Of a DNA stretch of 34,536 nucleotides, positions 15,181 to 24,323 are shown piece after piece. Each line of letters starts with the position of its first letter. The first letter of the stretch is position 1. Made by a program: the position numbers and the translations under genes. This DNA comes from Faecalibacterium sp. Its GTDB lineage: Bacteria > Bacillota > Clostridia > Oscillospirales > Ruminococcaceae. A model generated the notes under the pieces. The model was not told the DNA's origin. It did not search any database and worked only from the letters and a program-made list of their open reading frames with translations. The stretch lies in contig JAHHRL010000017.1 of NCBI GenBank assembly GCA_020025825.1, forward strand, positions 1 through 34,536. Reading direction: 5' to 3'.

Positions 15181-16317
15181 TTATTTGCCTGCTGTCTGCT
15201 GCTTATTTACAGCCCAGGCCTTGTTGCAGTTCGCGGAATGTTCTGCTGCGGTATGACCGTAATAATAGGTGCCCGCATTATCCGTAACAAAGAAATAATA
15301 CTTGTCTGCCACATACTCCGGGTCCGGATTCAGTGCAGCTTTGATGGCATCCATACCGGGGTTGGAAATTGCACCCGGTGTCAAACCTGCCACAGCATAG
15401 GTGTCGTATGCTTTACGGATATTGGCCGGAATGTCCTCCCACTTTTCGCCGTAATAGTGGCGCACCCAGTTCCACAGGTAGTTATTATCCGCATCATTCT
15501 GGATATAGCTGGAGGCATTACTCTCTAAGCGAGAAACCAGTGCACCCGGCTGCAGGCGGTTATAAAATACCGCAGCAACCTTTGCATCATTTTCGTTGCC
15601 GGCTTCCTCCTGTACAAAAGAGGCCAGAGTAATCACTTCGTTCAGGGTCATGCCCTTTTCTTCCATCTCTGCATACATTTCATCGGTAATCATCTTATCG
15701 AATTGTGCATAGAAGGTAGCAACATAGTTGTACACGGTATCCTTTTCCAAAAAGTCGTAGGTGTCCGGGAACAGATAGCCCTCACACTTCAGGAAGCGGT
15801 CAGGAGCCTGCTCGTTTGTGGGCACATACTGCCAGAACTTAAACTGGCTGAAATCCTCATTGCAAGCTGCATCCAAAAACTCCTGTGCAGTGCAAAGGCC
15901 GGCTTCTTCCATTTTAGCCGCAATATTCTGTGCCGTACTGCCTTCGGGGAAGGTCAGGCGCACACTGCTTGCAGCCACAGTTTTACTCAGCACATCAATA
16001 ATTTCGCTGTACGAGGCACCAACCTCAATTTCAAATGTGCCGTATTGCAGGTTGCCCGCCTTGTTTTGATTTCCCACATACCAGCGGAAAATGTGCGGGT
16101 AGCGAATCAGGCCGTTTTCTTTTAACTGATTTGCAATTTTAATGGTGCCGCTGCCCTGCGCCACTTCCAATGTTACGGTTTCGCCGGTCTTTTTTCCACC
16201 ATCAATATCTTTCTTTACAGAAAAGCCCACAAAAGCAGCTGCCACCAAAAGCAGCAGCAACACAATCGCCAAAATCTTGGTTACCGGGCTTTTCTTTGTT
16301 TTGTCATGCTTTGCCAT
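15181..16317 (-). CDS. mltG: Endolytic peptidoglycan transglycosylase MltG
   Basis: 378 aa. A basic cytoplasmic tail and one transmembrane segment (about 13-33), then an extracellular YceG/MltG domain. Family blocks: TFPEGSTAQNIA, EGYLFPDTY, LASFVQEEAGN and VFYNRL, then AYDTYAVAGLTPGAISNPG. It cleaves nascent glycan strands and helps set strand length. The catalytic Glu should be in VQEEA; the first Glu of the common VEKE form is Gln236 here, so I take Glu238 as the candidate. TAGGAGGAG precedes the ATG. It is between the GNAT and U32 genes with gaps of about 20 nt. Confidence 0.93.
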   Translation of the reverse strand: MAKHDKTKKSPVTKILAIVLLLLLVAAAFVGFSVKKDIDGGKKTGETVTLEVAQGSGTIKIANQLKENGLIRYPHIFRWYVGNQNKAGNLQYGTFEIEVGASYSEIIDVLSKTVAASSVRLTFPEGSTAQNIAAKMEEAGLCTAQEFLDAACNEDFSQFKFWQYVPTNEQAPDRFLKCEGYLFPDTYDFLEKDTVYNYVATFYAQFDKMITDEMYAEMEEKGMTLNEVITLASFVQEEAGNENDAKVAAVFYNRLQPGALVSRLESNASSYIQNDADNNYLWNWVRHYYGEKWEDIPANIRKAYDTYAVAGLTPGAISNPGMDAIKAALNPDPEYVADKYYFFVTDNAGTYYYGHTAAEHSANCNKAWAVNKQQTAGK

Positions 16318-16337
16318 AGCATCTCCTCCTACGTTCT

Positions 16338-17165
16338 TTATACATCCAATGCAAGACCTAAGTAGCTGTCTTCTACTTCAAAGGGCTGTGCCAAAAAGCG
16401 AATCATACCATGCATATAGCGGGTACCTTCGCCCAAAAACAAGGTGCTTGCGTCCGGAACAGTAAAGGTAGCCTGCTCAGCAATCACTTCCCGCTCACGG
16501 GCAGCTTCCAAAATGCACTTTGCCGCTTTATCGTTGTATGCCATCAACTCCACAAAGCGCAAATTACTATCCTGACGGAAGTACATACCATAGCCGTTTT
16601 CGTTAGAAACTACGGTAATTCCACGGGCATACAGGTTTGTCATCGTGTCTGTCATTGCTTCAGGCGACAGCTGCACAATATTGGGGCAAAACTTTACACG
16701 CATCTCGCCGATAGCTCGTACCGGAACGGTATCAAACTCTGCTTGGCTCCACAGGTTTCGCTTCAGGGGATATTCCAGTTTTCTGCGTGGGAATGCAGGC
16801 TGATACCCTCTTGCCTTGTAAAAATCAAACAGTTGCTCCGTTTCGGGAATCAGCGCAATAAATTCCACGCCAACCTGTACCAGCAAATCCGCAATATGCT
16901 GCATCAGCTCGGTTGCCAGCCCACGCCCCTGCCACGCTTTAGCGGTAGCCAAGCCACACAGATACACACCCTTATGGCGGCCGATTTGTACCGGCGGTGT
17001 TAACGCCATGGCTGCAACCTGTCCATCCTGTTCATCTACCCATGCATGTGTTTCGCCGGCAAAACGCATAATAGCACTTTCGGCTTCTTCCGGTGTTCCG
17101 CCAAAAGCCTCCAACCAAAGCTCTTTCATCAACGGGAGGTCTCCCGCCTGCATTAAACGAATCAT
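16338..17165 (-). CDS. GNAT-family N-acetyltransferase (Eis-like two-part architecture)
   Basis: 275 aa. The N-terminal GNAT domain has the acetyl-CoA loop WQGRGLATELM near residue 78, and an FDFYKARGY helix near 112. The C-terminal 120 residues do not carry GNAT motifs; the layout resembles Eis-like acetyltransferases with an SCP2-like tail, but I cannot confirm this. Substrate unknown; such enzymes acetylate amines of metabolites, drugs or proteins. The ATG overlaps the tmk stop (ATGA), so translation is coupled. It sits inside a housekeeping operon, which argues against recent transfer. Confidence 0.82.
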   Translation of the reverse strand: MIRLMQAGDLPLMKELWLEAFGGTPEEAESAIMRFAGETHAWVDEQDGQVAAMALTPPVQIGRHKGVYLCGLATAKAWQGRGLATELMQHIADLLVQVGVEFIALIPETEQLFDFYKARGYQPAFPRRKLEYPLKRNLWSQAEFDTVPVRAIGEMRVKFCPNIVQLSPEAMTDTMTNLYARGITVVSNENGYGMYFRQDSNLRFVELMAYNDKAAKCILEAAREREVIAEQATFTVPDASTLFLGEGTRYMHGMIRFLAQPFEVEDSYLGLALDV

Positions 17166-17845
17166 TTTGCCTCCAATTCCTGCCGGACAATCTCCAGCAC
17201 TTCGGCATGAATATCCTCAATCGAACGCATTGCTCCATCCTTTGCGCACGCAATGGTATTCCACCCCAGCTTTTGTGCGCAATACTCAGCTGCACGTCGG
17301 CTGGCATCCAGATAAGTCAAATCTTTTTCATGGATATCCTTTTTGCTCTCGTCGCCTTTGTAGCGGCCTGTCATCAGCTTTTGGCTGATTGCAGGGTCCA
17401 CAGCCAGATAAATAACAGCGTCCGGCTTCGGCATACCTAACAGGGAAAATTCGTAGTCAAACAGCCACTGTACAAAGGTATCCCATTCTTCCGGCGGAAG
17501 CTTTGAGCACTGATGAATTGCATTTGAGGTCGTATAGCGGTCTGCAATCAAGATACCGCCCTCCTCATAAAATCTGCCCCAGTCGGACTTGTATCCGGCG
17601 TAGCGGTCAACCGCAAAAAAGCTGGATGCAGCGTATGCATTTACATCGCCGGGTTTATCCCCGAACTGCCCGGCCAAGTACATTTTGACCAATGCCGAGG
17701 AGTCACTTTCATAATTGGGAAAAGTAATTTCACGAACCGGCAGCCCTTGTGCCTGCAAAGCAGCAAACAGCGCTTTTGCCTGTGTGCCTTTTCCGCTTCC
17801 GTCTAAGCCCTCTATTGCAAAAAGTTTACCCTTTTTTCGTTCCAT
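17162..17845 (-). CDS. tmk: Thymidylate kinase
   Basis: 227 aa. P-loop EGLDGSGKGTQ (12-22), an ADRYTTSN motif near residue 100 and a GRYKGDESKKD lid-like region mark a dTMP kinase, which makes dTDP from dTMP and ATP. It is 12 nt after thyX, whose product supplies dTMP, so two steps of thymidine nucleotide synthesis are adjacent. GCGAGGG precedes the ATG. Its lid is somewhat longer than in short bacterial enzymes, which may reflect a subfamily difference. Confidence 0.92.
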   Translation of the reverse strand: MERKKGKLFAIEGLDGSGKGTQAKALFAALQAQGLPVREITFPNYESDSSALVKMYLAGQFGDKPGDVNAYAASSFFAVDRYAGYKSDWGRFYEEGGILIADRYTTSNAIHQCSKLPPEEWDTFVQWLFDYEFSLLGMPKPDAVIYLAVDPAISQKLMTGRYKGDESKKDIHEKDLTYLDASRRAAEYCAQKLGWNTIACAKDGAMRSIEDIHAEVLEIVRQELEAK

Positions 17846-17857
17846 GAAATCCCTCGC

Positions 17858-18625
17858 TTATTCACCACGCAGGGCTGCAAACTCTGCACGAACTTCCTCC
17901 GCCTTGCCACAGCACATACGGCCCTCCGGGCAGGCGCCACGCAGGCAGCCGGGGCCCGCATTGCGGAACAGCGTAGGAGCAACCGGATATACCAGCTTCC
18001 ACATCTCTTTTGCCAGTTCACGAATCTCCCACTGTGCACGATTGCAGCAGCGCAGAGAGAAAAAGTTGTTCAGGCTGCGTGCGTTCATGGTAACAACCAT
18101 CTTTGTTTCGCAGGCATTGGGCAGCACAAAACGTGCATCCTCGTTTGCCTGCTTGCTTGCCTTAGAGCGTGCAGCCTTTTCGCTCATGCCCTGTGCCATG
18201 TACTCAGCAGTATGGCCGTCCTCCAGCTTTTTTGCCAAATCCAGATAACGGCGTGCATCTTCATTCATGCTGTCAATAAAAGCCTGCTTTGCCTCAGGGA
18301 TAGCCTCAATCTCCGGGGGCATTACATAGCGGAAATCATCCAAGCGCACATAGCGCTGGCTCTGTACGCTGAAAGATGCAATGCGGTGGCGTGTAATCTG
18401 TGCCAGCAGCGTACGGCTTACACCCTCGATGCCAAAAGTAAAGCTTGCGTGCTCAATGGGGCTTGCGTGGCCCAAGTCCGTAAGCATATTCAAAAACTTC
18501 GTTGTTTTTTCCTCGGTCAGTCCGTCCAGCAGCTCATCAATATGCGCATCAGAGTAGCACAGCTTTGCAGCTGCTGCAACAACTTTTTCCGGTTCGGGCG
18601 TATGTGCAATCAACGTAACTTTCAT
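17858..18625 (-). CDS. thyX: Flavin-dependent thymidylate synthase
   Basis: 255 aa. The ThyX signature RHR-x7-S is at residues 79-89 (RHRIASFSVQS), followed by QRY. It methylates dUMP to dTMP with methylene-tetrahydrofolate, FAD and NADPH. PIEHASFTFGIEGVSR just before the motif is also typical, and the C-terminal NAGPGCLRG and CPEGRMCCGK blocks are seen in clostridial forms. AAAAGGAT precedes the ATG. Cotranscription with tmk fits its role. No thyA is seen in the window. Confidence 0.95.
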   Translation of the reverse strand: MKVTLIAHTPEPEKVVAAAAKLCYSDAHIDELLDGLTEEKTTKFLNMLTDLGHASPIEHASFTFGIEGVSRTLLAQITRHRIASFSVQSQRYVRLDDFRYVMPPEIEAIPEAKQAFIDSMNEDARRYLDLAKKLEDGHTAEYMAQGMSEKAARSKASKQANEDARFVLPNACETKMVVTMNARSLNNFFSLRCCNRAQWEIRELAKEMWKLVYPVAPTLFRNAGPGCLRGACPEGRMCCGKAEEVRAEFAALRGE

Positions 18626-18681
18626 AATTCTAATCCTTTTCTGCTACTGTCTATCAATACGATTTACAAGCTTGATTTTTT

Positions 18682-21297
18682 TCAGGTTTCTTCTTCCACT
18701 TTTTTCAGCGGTGCATAATTGGCCATCGTCTTTTTCAAACCAACCTTTTCAAAGCGGATTTCTACAATCTGGTCACCTGCCATGGGGGTAACACGCTGTA
18801 CCACGCCCCTGCCAAACACACGATGCTCTACCACATCGCCCGGTGCATAGCTTGCATTGGCTGCTGTGCTTTTACCTGCACGTACCGCCGCTGCCTGCTG
18901 ACCAAAGGAAATCGGCTTAGACGCTGTTTGATTTGCCGAGCGGCTATAGCTGCTGCCATAGCCTGTGCTGCGGCTGGTTGTTCCGCTTGTACTGCTGCCA
19001 TATCCGGAGCCAAACCGGCTTTGGCTGCGCTCGCCCGCATTATACTCCTGATTCAGGTAATCGCTGCGTCTGCTGTAATTACCGCCATAGCTGCCGCTGC
19101 GGCCCCAGCCAGAAGCTCCTGAATATCCGGACGCACCGCCGGGTACGGTGTCCCTATAGCTATCGCCCCAACCACGTGCTGTGCTGCGCATCAAGTTTGG
19201 ACTTTCTTCCCTGTCGATATACTCCTCGTCAATCTCCGAGAGAAATCGGCTGGGGTCATTGCGGCGTGTTTGACCAAACAGCATACGGCTGGAAGATGAG
19301 GACATATACAGCTCTTTTTTCGCACGGGTAATGCCTACGTATGCCAAACGGCGTTCTTCCTCCATATCGTCCGGTGAATACTTACTCATTTCACCGGGGA
19401 ACACGCCTTCCTCCATACCGCAAAGGAACACATACGGGAACTCCAAGCCCTTTGCAGAGTGAATCGTCATCAGCACAACTTGGTCTGCATCTTCGTTGTA
19501 GCCATCAATATCACTGATTAGGGCAATTTCTTCCAAATAACCCGCCAGAGAAGCTTCTTCGCCGTGCTGGTCCATATAGGTGCGTACATTGCTCACCAGC
19601 TGGCCCAAGTTGGCTAAACGGTCTGCGCCTTCCTCGCCTTGGCTTTCCAGCATTTTTTTATAGCCGGTAGCTTCAATAACAGTATTGGCAAACACATCTA
19701 ACGGGCAGGTCTCTGCTGTTTCCACCAGCTTATCATAAATTGCGTAAAAACTTACCAGTGCAGTAGATGCGCGGCGCAAATCCGCATATTCGGCAGCATG
19801 GGCACAAATATCCAGCATGGGTACCCCCTGCTCCGCTGCAATACGTGCCATGTTATCCAGTGTGGTTGCACCGATTTTACGTGCCGGCTCGTTGATGATA
19901 CGGCGCAAGCGCACATCATCGTTTCGGTTTGCTACAATGGAAAAATACGAATGAATATCCTTAACTTCCTTACGGTCGTTAAAGCGCTGGCCGCCCACAA
20001 TTTTATGGGGAATGCCCGCACGGGTAAAATAGTTTTCGATGGGGGCCGACTGGGCATTCATGCGGTACAGCACTGCATGGTCTGACAGACTTCCGCCTGC
20101 ACGCACGTGTTCCGCAATCACATCTGTAATATGTTTAGCCTCATCGGATTCGTTTTCCGCCTGATAGTGATGCACTTTTTCGCCATCGCCATTATCGGTC
20201 CACAGCGTTTTGCCCTTTCGGTTTTCGTTATGGGCAATCACACAGTTGGCTGCATTCAAAATATTCGAGGTCGAACGGTAGTTTTGTTCCAGACGAATGG
20301 TTTTTGCACCGGGGAACATCCGCTCAAAATTCAAGATATTCTCAATGGTTGCACCACGGAACTTATAAATGCTCTGGTCATCGTCTCCCACAACGCACAC
20401 ATTGCGTGCCGGGCCGGTAAGCAAACGCACCAACTGGAACTGCGCCACGCTGGTATCCTGATACTCGTCCACCAGCAAATAGCGGTACTTAGACTGGTAA
20501 TACTCCCTTACCTCCTGATTGTTCTGCAACAGAGCAACCGTCTGGAAAATCAAATCATCAAAATCGAATGCGCCTGCACTTTTCAGGCGTTTTTGGTATG
20601 CAGCATATACACGTGCCACCAAACTCGCCTTACTGTCGCTTTTTCCCTGTAAGGCTTCCTGCGGCGTTACCAGTTGGTCCTTTAACCGGCTAATATGATT
20701 CAGCGCTGCTTTTACAGGCAAAAACTTATCATCAATTTCCAGCTCTTTGTAAACCTGCTTCATCACACGCTGCGTGTCATCGGTATCGTAAATGGTAAAT
20801 GCCTTGGGATAGCCGATTTCCTCTGCATAGCGGCGCAAAATACGCACACAGGCCGAGTGGAAGGTAGACGCAAAAACCTCCTGCCCTTCCTCCTCACCCA
20901 GCATGGACTGCAAACGTGCTTTCAGCTCGCCAGCAGCTTTATTGGTAAAGGTAATAGCCATCACGTTCCAGCTGCGCACAGCATCTTCACGCAGCAAAGG
21001 CACCATACGGGCAGGCACCTGTGTATTGGTCATAATAGCGGTTTTCAGTGCTTCCACGTCCTCCGCTGTTACCTCACGAGGTAAATTTTTGCTGCCATGT
21101 GCTTTGCCAAACCGAATCAGGTTTGCAATACGATTTACAAGCACTGTGGTTTTTCCACTGCCTGCGCCTGCCAAAATCAGCAGCGGTCCGTCTACTGTAA
21201 AAACCGCATCTCGCTGCATCGGGTTTAATCTGCCAAACTGCTTTTCAATATATAAGTCCCGCAGCTTCAGGAACTCTGTAGTATATTCAGTGGACAT
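18682..21297 (-). CDS. pcrA: ATP-dependent DNA helicase PcrA/UvrD
   Basis: 871 aa. A superfamily 1A 3'-5' helicase for nucleotide-excision repair and transcription-linked functions. LNPMQRDAV (Q motif, 24-32), Walker A AGAGSGKT (43-50), VDEYQDTS, the GDDDQSIY motif and VGITRAKKELYMS are all present. The tail is unusual: about residues 707-790 are rich in Gly, Ser, Tyr and Arg, before a C-terminal Tudor-like block (GDVVEHRVFGRGVV) that binds RNA polymerase in relatives. The family is usually about 720-760 aa, so the linker accounts for the extra length. GGAAAGGTG precedes the ATG. It is the first gene of the run pcrA-thyX-tmk-GNAT-mltG-U32. Confidence 0.95.
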   Translation of the reverse strand: MSTEYTTEFLKLRDLYIEKQFGRLNPMQRDAVFTVDGPLLILAGAGSGKTTVLVNRIANLIRFGKAHGSKNLPREVTAEDVEALKTAIMTNTQVPARMVPLLREDAVRSWNVMAITFTNKAAGELKARLQSMLGEEEGQEVFASTFHSACVRILRRYAEEIGYPKAFTIYDTDDTQRVMKQVYKELEIDDKFLPVKAALNHISRLKDQLVTPQEALQGKSDSKASLVARVYAAYQKRLKSAGAFDFDDLIFQTVALLQNNQEVREYYQSKYRYLLVDEYQDTSVAQFQLVRLLTGPARNVCVVGDDDQSIYKFRGATIENILNFERMFPGAKTIRLEQNYRSTSNILNAANCVIAHNENRKGKTLWTDNGDGEKVHHYQAENESDEAKHITDVIAEHVRAGGSLSDHAVLYRMNAQSAPIENYFTRAGIPHKIVGGQRFNDRKEVKDIHSYFSIVANRNDDVRLRRIINEPARKIGATTLDNMARIAAEQGVPMLDICAHAAEYADLRRASTALVSFYAIYDKLVETAETCPLDVFANTVIEATGYKKMLESQGEEGADRLANLGQLVSNVRTYMDQHGEEASLAGYLEEIALISDIDGYNEDADQVVLMTIHSAKGLEFPYVFLCGMEEGVFPGEMSKYSPDDMEEERRLAYVGITRAKKELYMSSSSSRMLFGQTRRNDPSRFLSEIDEEYIDREESPNLMRSTARGWGDSYRDTVPGGASGYSGASGWGRSGSYGGNYSRRSDYLNQEYNAGERSQSRFGSGYGSSTSGTTSRSTGYGSSYSRSANQTASKPISFGQQAAAVRAGKSTAANASYAPGDVVEHRVFGRGVVQRVTPMAGDQIVEIRFEKVGLKKTMANYAPLKKVEEET

Positions 21298-21513
21298 GCA
21301 AGATGCACCTTTCCTTATACATAAATTCGCATTATATAGTATATCACACGCAGCGCCAGAGTTCTAGAAGCAGCTAACATCTGACACAGTGATTTTACAC
21401 TTTTACAGTTATCGGCTCCCCCGCAGCCTGCTTGTCGCAAAATAGCGACCGCCCACTTTTTCTTTCAGGTTGAAACTTCGCTGTCTTTTACCTGCAAACA
21501 GCAGCAAACACAT

Positions 21514-21546
21514 AAAAAAGCCGCCCGCTGAAAAGCGGACGGCTTT
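21514..21546 (-). terminator. Terminator after the decarboxylase beta gene
   Basis: On the minus strand, AAAGCCGTCCGCT and AGCGGGCGGCTTTTTT form a stem with one G-U pair and a short loop, ending in a T-run, 11 nt after the stop. Confidence 0.88.
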
Positions 21547-21557
21547 GATGAAACACA

Positions 21558-22766
21558 TTAGCCAAAGATATTTATCAGAATACCAGCAGCAACTGCAGAA
21601 CCGATAACACCGGCCACGTTGGGGCCCATTGCGTGCATCAGCAGGAAGTTAGCCGGGTCCTCACGCTGGCCCTCCTTTTGGGCAACACGTGCAGCCATAG
21701 GAACAGCGGAAACACCTGCTGCACCAATCAGCGGGTTCACCTGACCCTTGGTAATCCAGCACATCAGCTTACCAAACAGCACGCCAGCTGCGGTACCAAA
21801 GCTAAATGCAATCAGACCCAGAACAATGATGAACAAGGTACGGAAGTTCAGGAAGGAGTCTGCACTGGTGGTGCAGCCAACAGACAATGCCAAGAAAATC
21901 GTGATGATATTCATCAGCTCGTTGCCGGCAGTCTTCTGGATACGGTCCACAACACCGCATTCCTTCATCAGGTTACCCAGCATCAGCATACCAACCAGAA
22001 CTGCAGAGTCCGGAATAATCAGAGAAACCACAATCGTGCACATGATGGGGAACACGATACGTTCCGTCTTGCTGACGGTACGCAGCTGTTTCATAACAAT
22101 CTTACGCTCTTTAGAGGTTGTCAGCGCACGCATAATGGGCGGCTGAATAACCGGAACCAGCGCCATGTAGCTATATGCCGCAACTGCAATACTGCCTAGC
22201 AGCTCAGGTGCCAGCACGGAGGTAACAAAGATTGCTGTAGGGCCGTCTGCACCGCCGATGATAGAGATAGCAGCGCTCTGTGCCTGTGTAAAATCTACAA
22301 GGCCGCTTGCAGTCAGCAAACGTGCGCCCATGTAAGTACCAAAAATACCAAACTGAGCAGCTGCACCCAGCAGCAGGCTCTTGGGGTTGGAAATCAGCGG
22401 GCCGAAGTCGGTCATTGTACCAATACCCAAGAAAATCAGCGGCGGATAAATACCAAGCTTAACGCCCATGTACAACATATCCGCTAAGCCGCCGTTGTTT
22501 AGTATCTCAGTCCACATGGGATGTGCCAATCCATCAGCAACAAAGTATTCCATATGAATGATACCGCTGCCGGGCAGGTTTGCCAGAATCATGCCAAATG
22601 CCATAGGCAGCAAAATCAAGGGTTCGTACTGTTTAACGATTGCCAAATACAGCAAAAAGCAGCCCACAATAATCATTGCCAGATACAGCAGACCGCCCTC
22701 TTGGCCAAACTGTGCGAAGCCGGAGTTGGCAAAAATACCTGTTAGTGTTTCAATAAACTGACTCAT
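21558..22766 (-). CDS. Sodium-translocating decarboxylase beta subunit (OadB/GcdB/MmdB family)
   Basis: 402 aa, polytopic with about nine or more hydrophobic segments. It is the membrane subunit that couples decarboxylation of a carboxybiotin carrier to Na+ export. Conserved blocks: IGGADGPTAIF, with the Asp implicated in Na+ binding in OadB, GAAGVSAVPMAARV and FLLMHAMGPNVAGVIGSA. The substrate (oxaloacetate, methylmalonyl-CoA or glutaconyl-CoA) depends on the alpha subunit, which is not here. GGGAGGTACAGAGA precedes the ATG, 15 nt after the gamma gene. Family certain, substrate unknown. Confidence 0.93.
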   Translation of the reverse strand: MSQFIETLTGIFANSGFAQFGQEGGLLYLAMIIVGCFLLYLAIVKQYEPLILLPMAFGMILANLPGSGIIHMEYFVADGLAHPMWTEILNNGGLADMLYMGVKLGIYPPLIFLGIGTMTDFGPLISNPKSLLLGAAAQFGIFGTYMGARLLTASGLVDFTQAQSAAISIIGGADGPTAIFVTSVLAPELLGSIAVAAYSYMALVPVIQPPIMRALTTSKERKIVMKQLRTVSKTERIVFPIMCTIVVSLIIPDSAVLVGMLMLGNLMKECGVVDRIQKTAGNELMNIITIFLALSVGCTTSADSFLNFRTLFIIVLGLIAFSFGTAAGVLFGKLMCWITKGQVNPLIGAAGVSAVPMAARVAQKEGQREDPANFLLMHAMGPNVAGVIGSAVAAGILINIFG

Positions 22767-22781
22767 TCTCTGTACCTCCCA

Positions 22782-23129
22782 TTAAAACGGCGATGTAACG
22801 TCGTCTACGCCAGCACGGCCCCAATTATTGGAAGCCCGACGCACAGCACGCAGGGTGTACTTACCGCCAGTCATCGCTGCAATTGCTGCGGCAATAACCG
22901 CTACAATTTCGGACGAGATGCCAGCTTCTACTTCAGGAGCGGGCATTTCGCTGGCAGCTTTTACCGCAGGAGCGGCAGCCTTTGCCGGAGCAGCAGCCTT
23001 TTTCTTGCTCTTGCCAATCTTGTCGAAGATCATACCCTCGACGGTGATAATCGCCATTAGCAGCACCAAAATGCCGAACACTAAGACGATACCGGTTACC
23101 ATGACAACAACGTCAAAACCCAGATCCAT
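22782..23129 (-). CDS. Sodium-translocating decarboxylase gamma subunit (OadG family)
   Basis: 115 aa. One N-terminal membrane segment (about 8-30, VMVTGIVLVFGILVLLMAII), a basic stretch, an Ala/Pro-rich linker (about 43-70), and a C-terminal block ending WGRAGVDDVTSPF; OadG proteins commonly end in a WGRAGR-like motif. It anchors and helps assemble the decarboxylase complex with the beta subunit. GGAGGAAAAGAGA precedes the ATG. It is the first of the pair; no alpha or biotin-carrier gene adjoins. Confidence 0.85.
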   Translation of the reverse strand: MDLGFDVVVMVTGIVLVFGILVLLMAIITVEGMIFDKIGKSKKKAAAPAKAAAPAVKAASEMPAPEVEAGISSEIVAVIAAAIAAMTGGKYTLRAVRRASNNWGRAGVDDVTSPF

Positions 23130-23246
23130 TCTCTTTTCCTCCGTTCGTTAAAAACGCTTACCACGTATTATACCGAAAACATTGTTATTTTTCAATCAAT
23201 ATTTCGACTAAAAATTACTATGGAAAAATCGTTACTTTACACGGAT

Positions 23247-24281
23247 TTAGCGTCGATGCCCCAAACGAGGGGTTGCATCCTTAAAGCCAGTTTCCAATTC
23301 GCCGCCCATATCCAGACACTTTGCAGTACCCAAAGCCACACAGTTGACCGGGTCCGGTGCAACCTGCACCTTAACCTTCAGCTTTTCGGTCAAATATTCC
23401 GGCAAGCCATGCAGCTGTGCGCCGCCGCCTGTCAGCATAACGCCGTTGCGATAAATATCGCCGGCCAGTTCCGGCGGGGTCTTTTCCAGCACCTGATGCG
23501 CCGCAATACCAATTTGCTCTGTCAGCATCATAACCGGCTCGTAGAAGTCCTCGGTTTTCACCGTCATGCGCTGGGGCAGGCCGGTAATCAGGCTGCGGCC
23601 TTTCAGCTCAAACGTTTCCTGATAGTCCGGGCGCTGCGGGCAGCATGCAACGCTGCGCTTCAGCAATTCAACTGTGCGCTGGCCTACTGCCACATTAAAG
23701 TTTGTACGCAGGTATTTGATGATTGCATCATCATAGGTATTACCCGCAACTTTTACACTGGTGGAAACAACTTTGCCGCCCAGGCTCAGTACAGCAATAT
23801 CAGTTGTGCCGCCGCCAATGTCGATAATCATTTGTCCGTCAGGCTTGCAAACATCCAGCTCGCTGCCCAGTGCCGCCGCAATCGGTTCATCAATCAGGAA
23901 AACCTGACGTGCGCCGGCTGCAATAACTGCCTCAACAACTGCATCGCTTTCGATGCCGGTAATAGCCGCCGGGACACATACTGCAACACGAGGCTTTACT
24001 AAGCGGGAATCGTACACTTTGTTTACAAAGCGGCAAATCATCTCACGTGTTAAGGTGTGGTCGCTGATCACGCCGTCCTTCAAAGGGAACACCGCCGAAA
24101 TATAATTGGGGGTACGGCCCACCATCGCCAGTGCCTCGTCGCCTACCGCCAAAACCCCTTTGCGGCCGTGGCGGGTATCGCACGCTACGACGCTGGGCTG
24201 GTTTAACACAATGCCCTTGCCGGTTTGTGCAATAATAACCGTAGTTGTTCCCAAGTCAATACCAATGTCATACTGAGCCAT
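23247..24281 (-). CDS. mreB: MreB/Mbl-like actin homologue
   Basis: 344 aa, typical for MreB-type proteins, which form membrane-associated filaments that guide cell-wall synthesis. Actin-fold nucleotide motifs: DIGIDLGTTT (5-14), DEPIAAALGS and IDIGGGTTDIAVLS; NGVMLTGGGAQLHGLPE near the C-terminus is also a family block. GTTT replaces the common GTAN of MreB phosphate loop 1, so it may be a paralogue such as Mbl. The ATG at 24281 has GGAAAGGAT upstream; a longer frame adds 14 non-family residues. It lies 42 nt after comF without mreC or mreD. Confidence 0.88.
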   Translation of the reverse strand: MAQYDIGIDLGTTTVIIAQTGKGIVLNQPSVVACDTRHGRKGVLAVGDEALAMVGRTPNYISAVFPLKDGVISDHTLTREMICRFVNKVYDSRLVKPRVAVCVPAAITGIESDAVVEAVIAAGARQVFLIDEPIAAALGSELDVCKPDGQMIIDIGGGTTDIAVLSLGGKVVSTSVKVAGNTYDDAIIKYLRTNFNVAVGQRTVELLKRSVACCPQRPDYQETFELKGRSLITGLPQRMTVKTEDFYEPVMMLTEQIGIAAHQVLEKTPPELAGDIYRNGVMLTGGGAQLHGLPEYLTEKLKVKVQVAPDPVNCVALGTAKCLDMGGELETGFKDATPRLGHRR

Positions 24282-24323
24282 AATATTTATCCTTTCCACC
24301 TTAAAAGCAGCATAAGCTACCAA

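Noticed and set aside
21633..22199. Plus-strand frame opposite the decarboxylase beta gene
   Set aside because: Composition rich in His, Gln and Asn typical of an antisense shadow, with no ribosome binding site.
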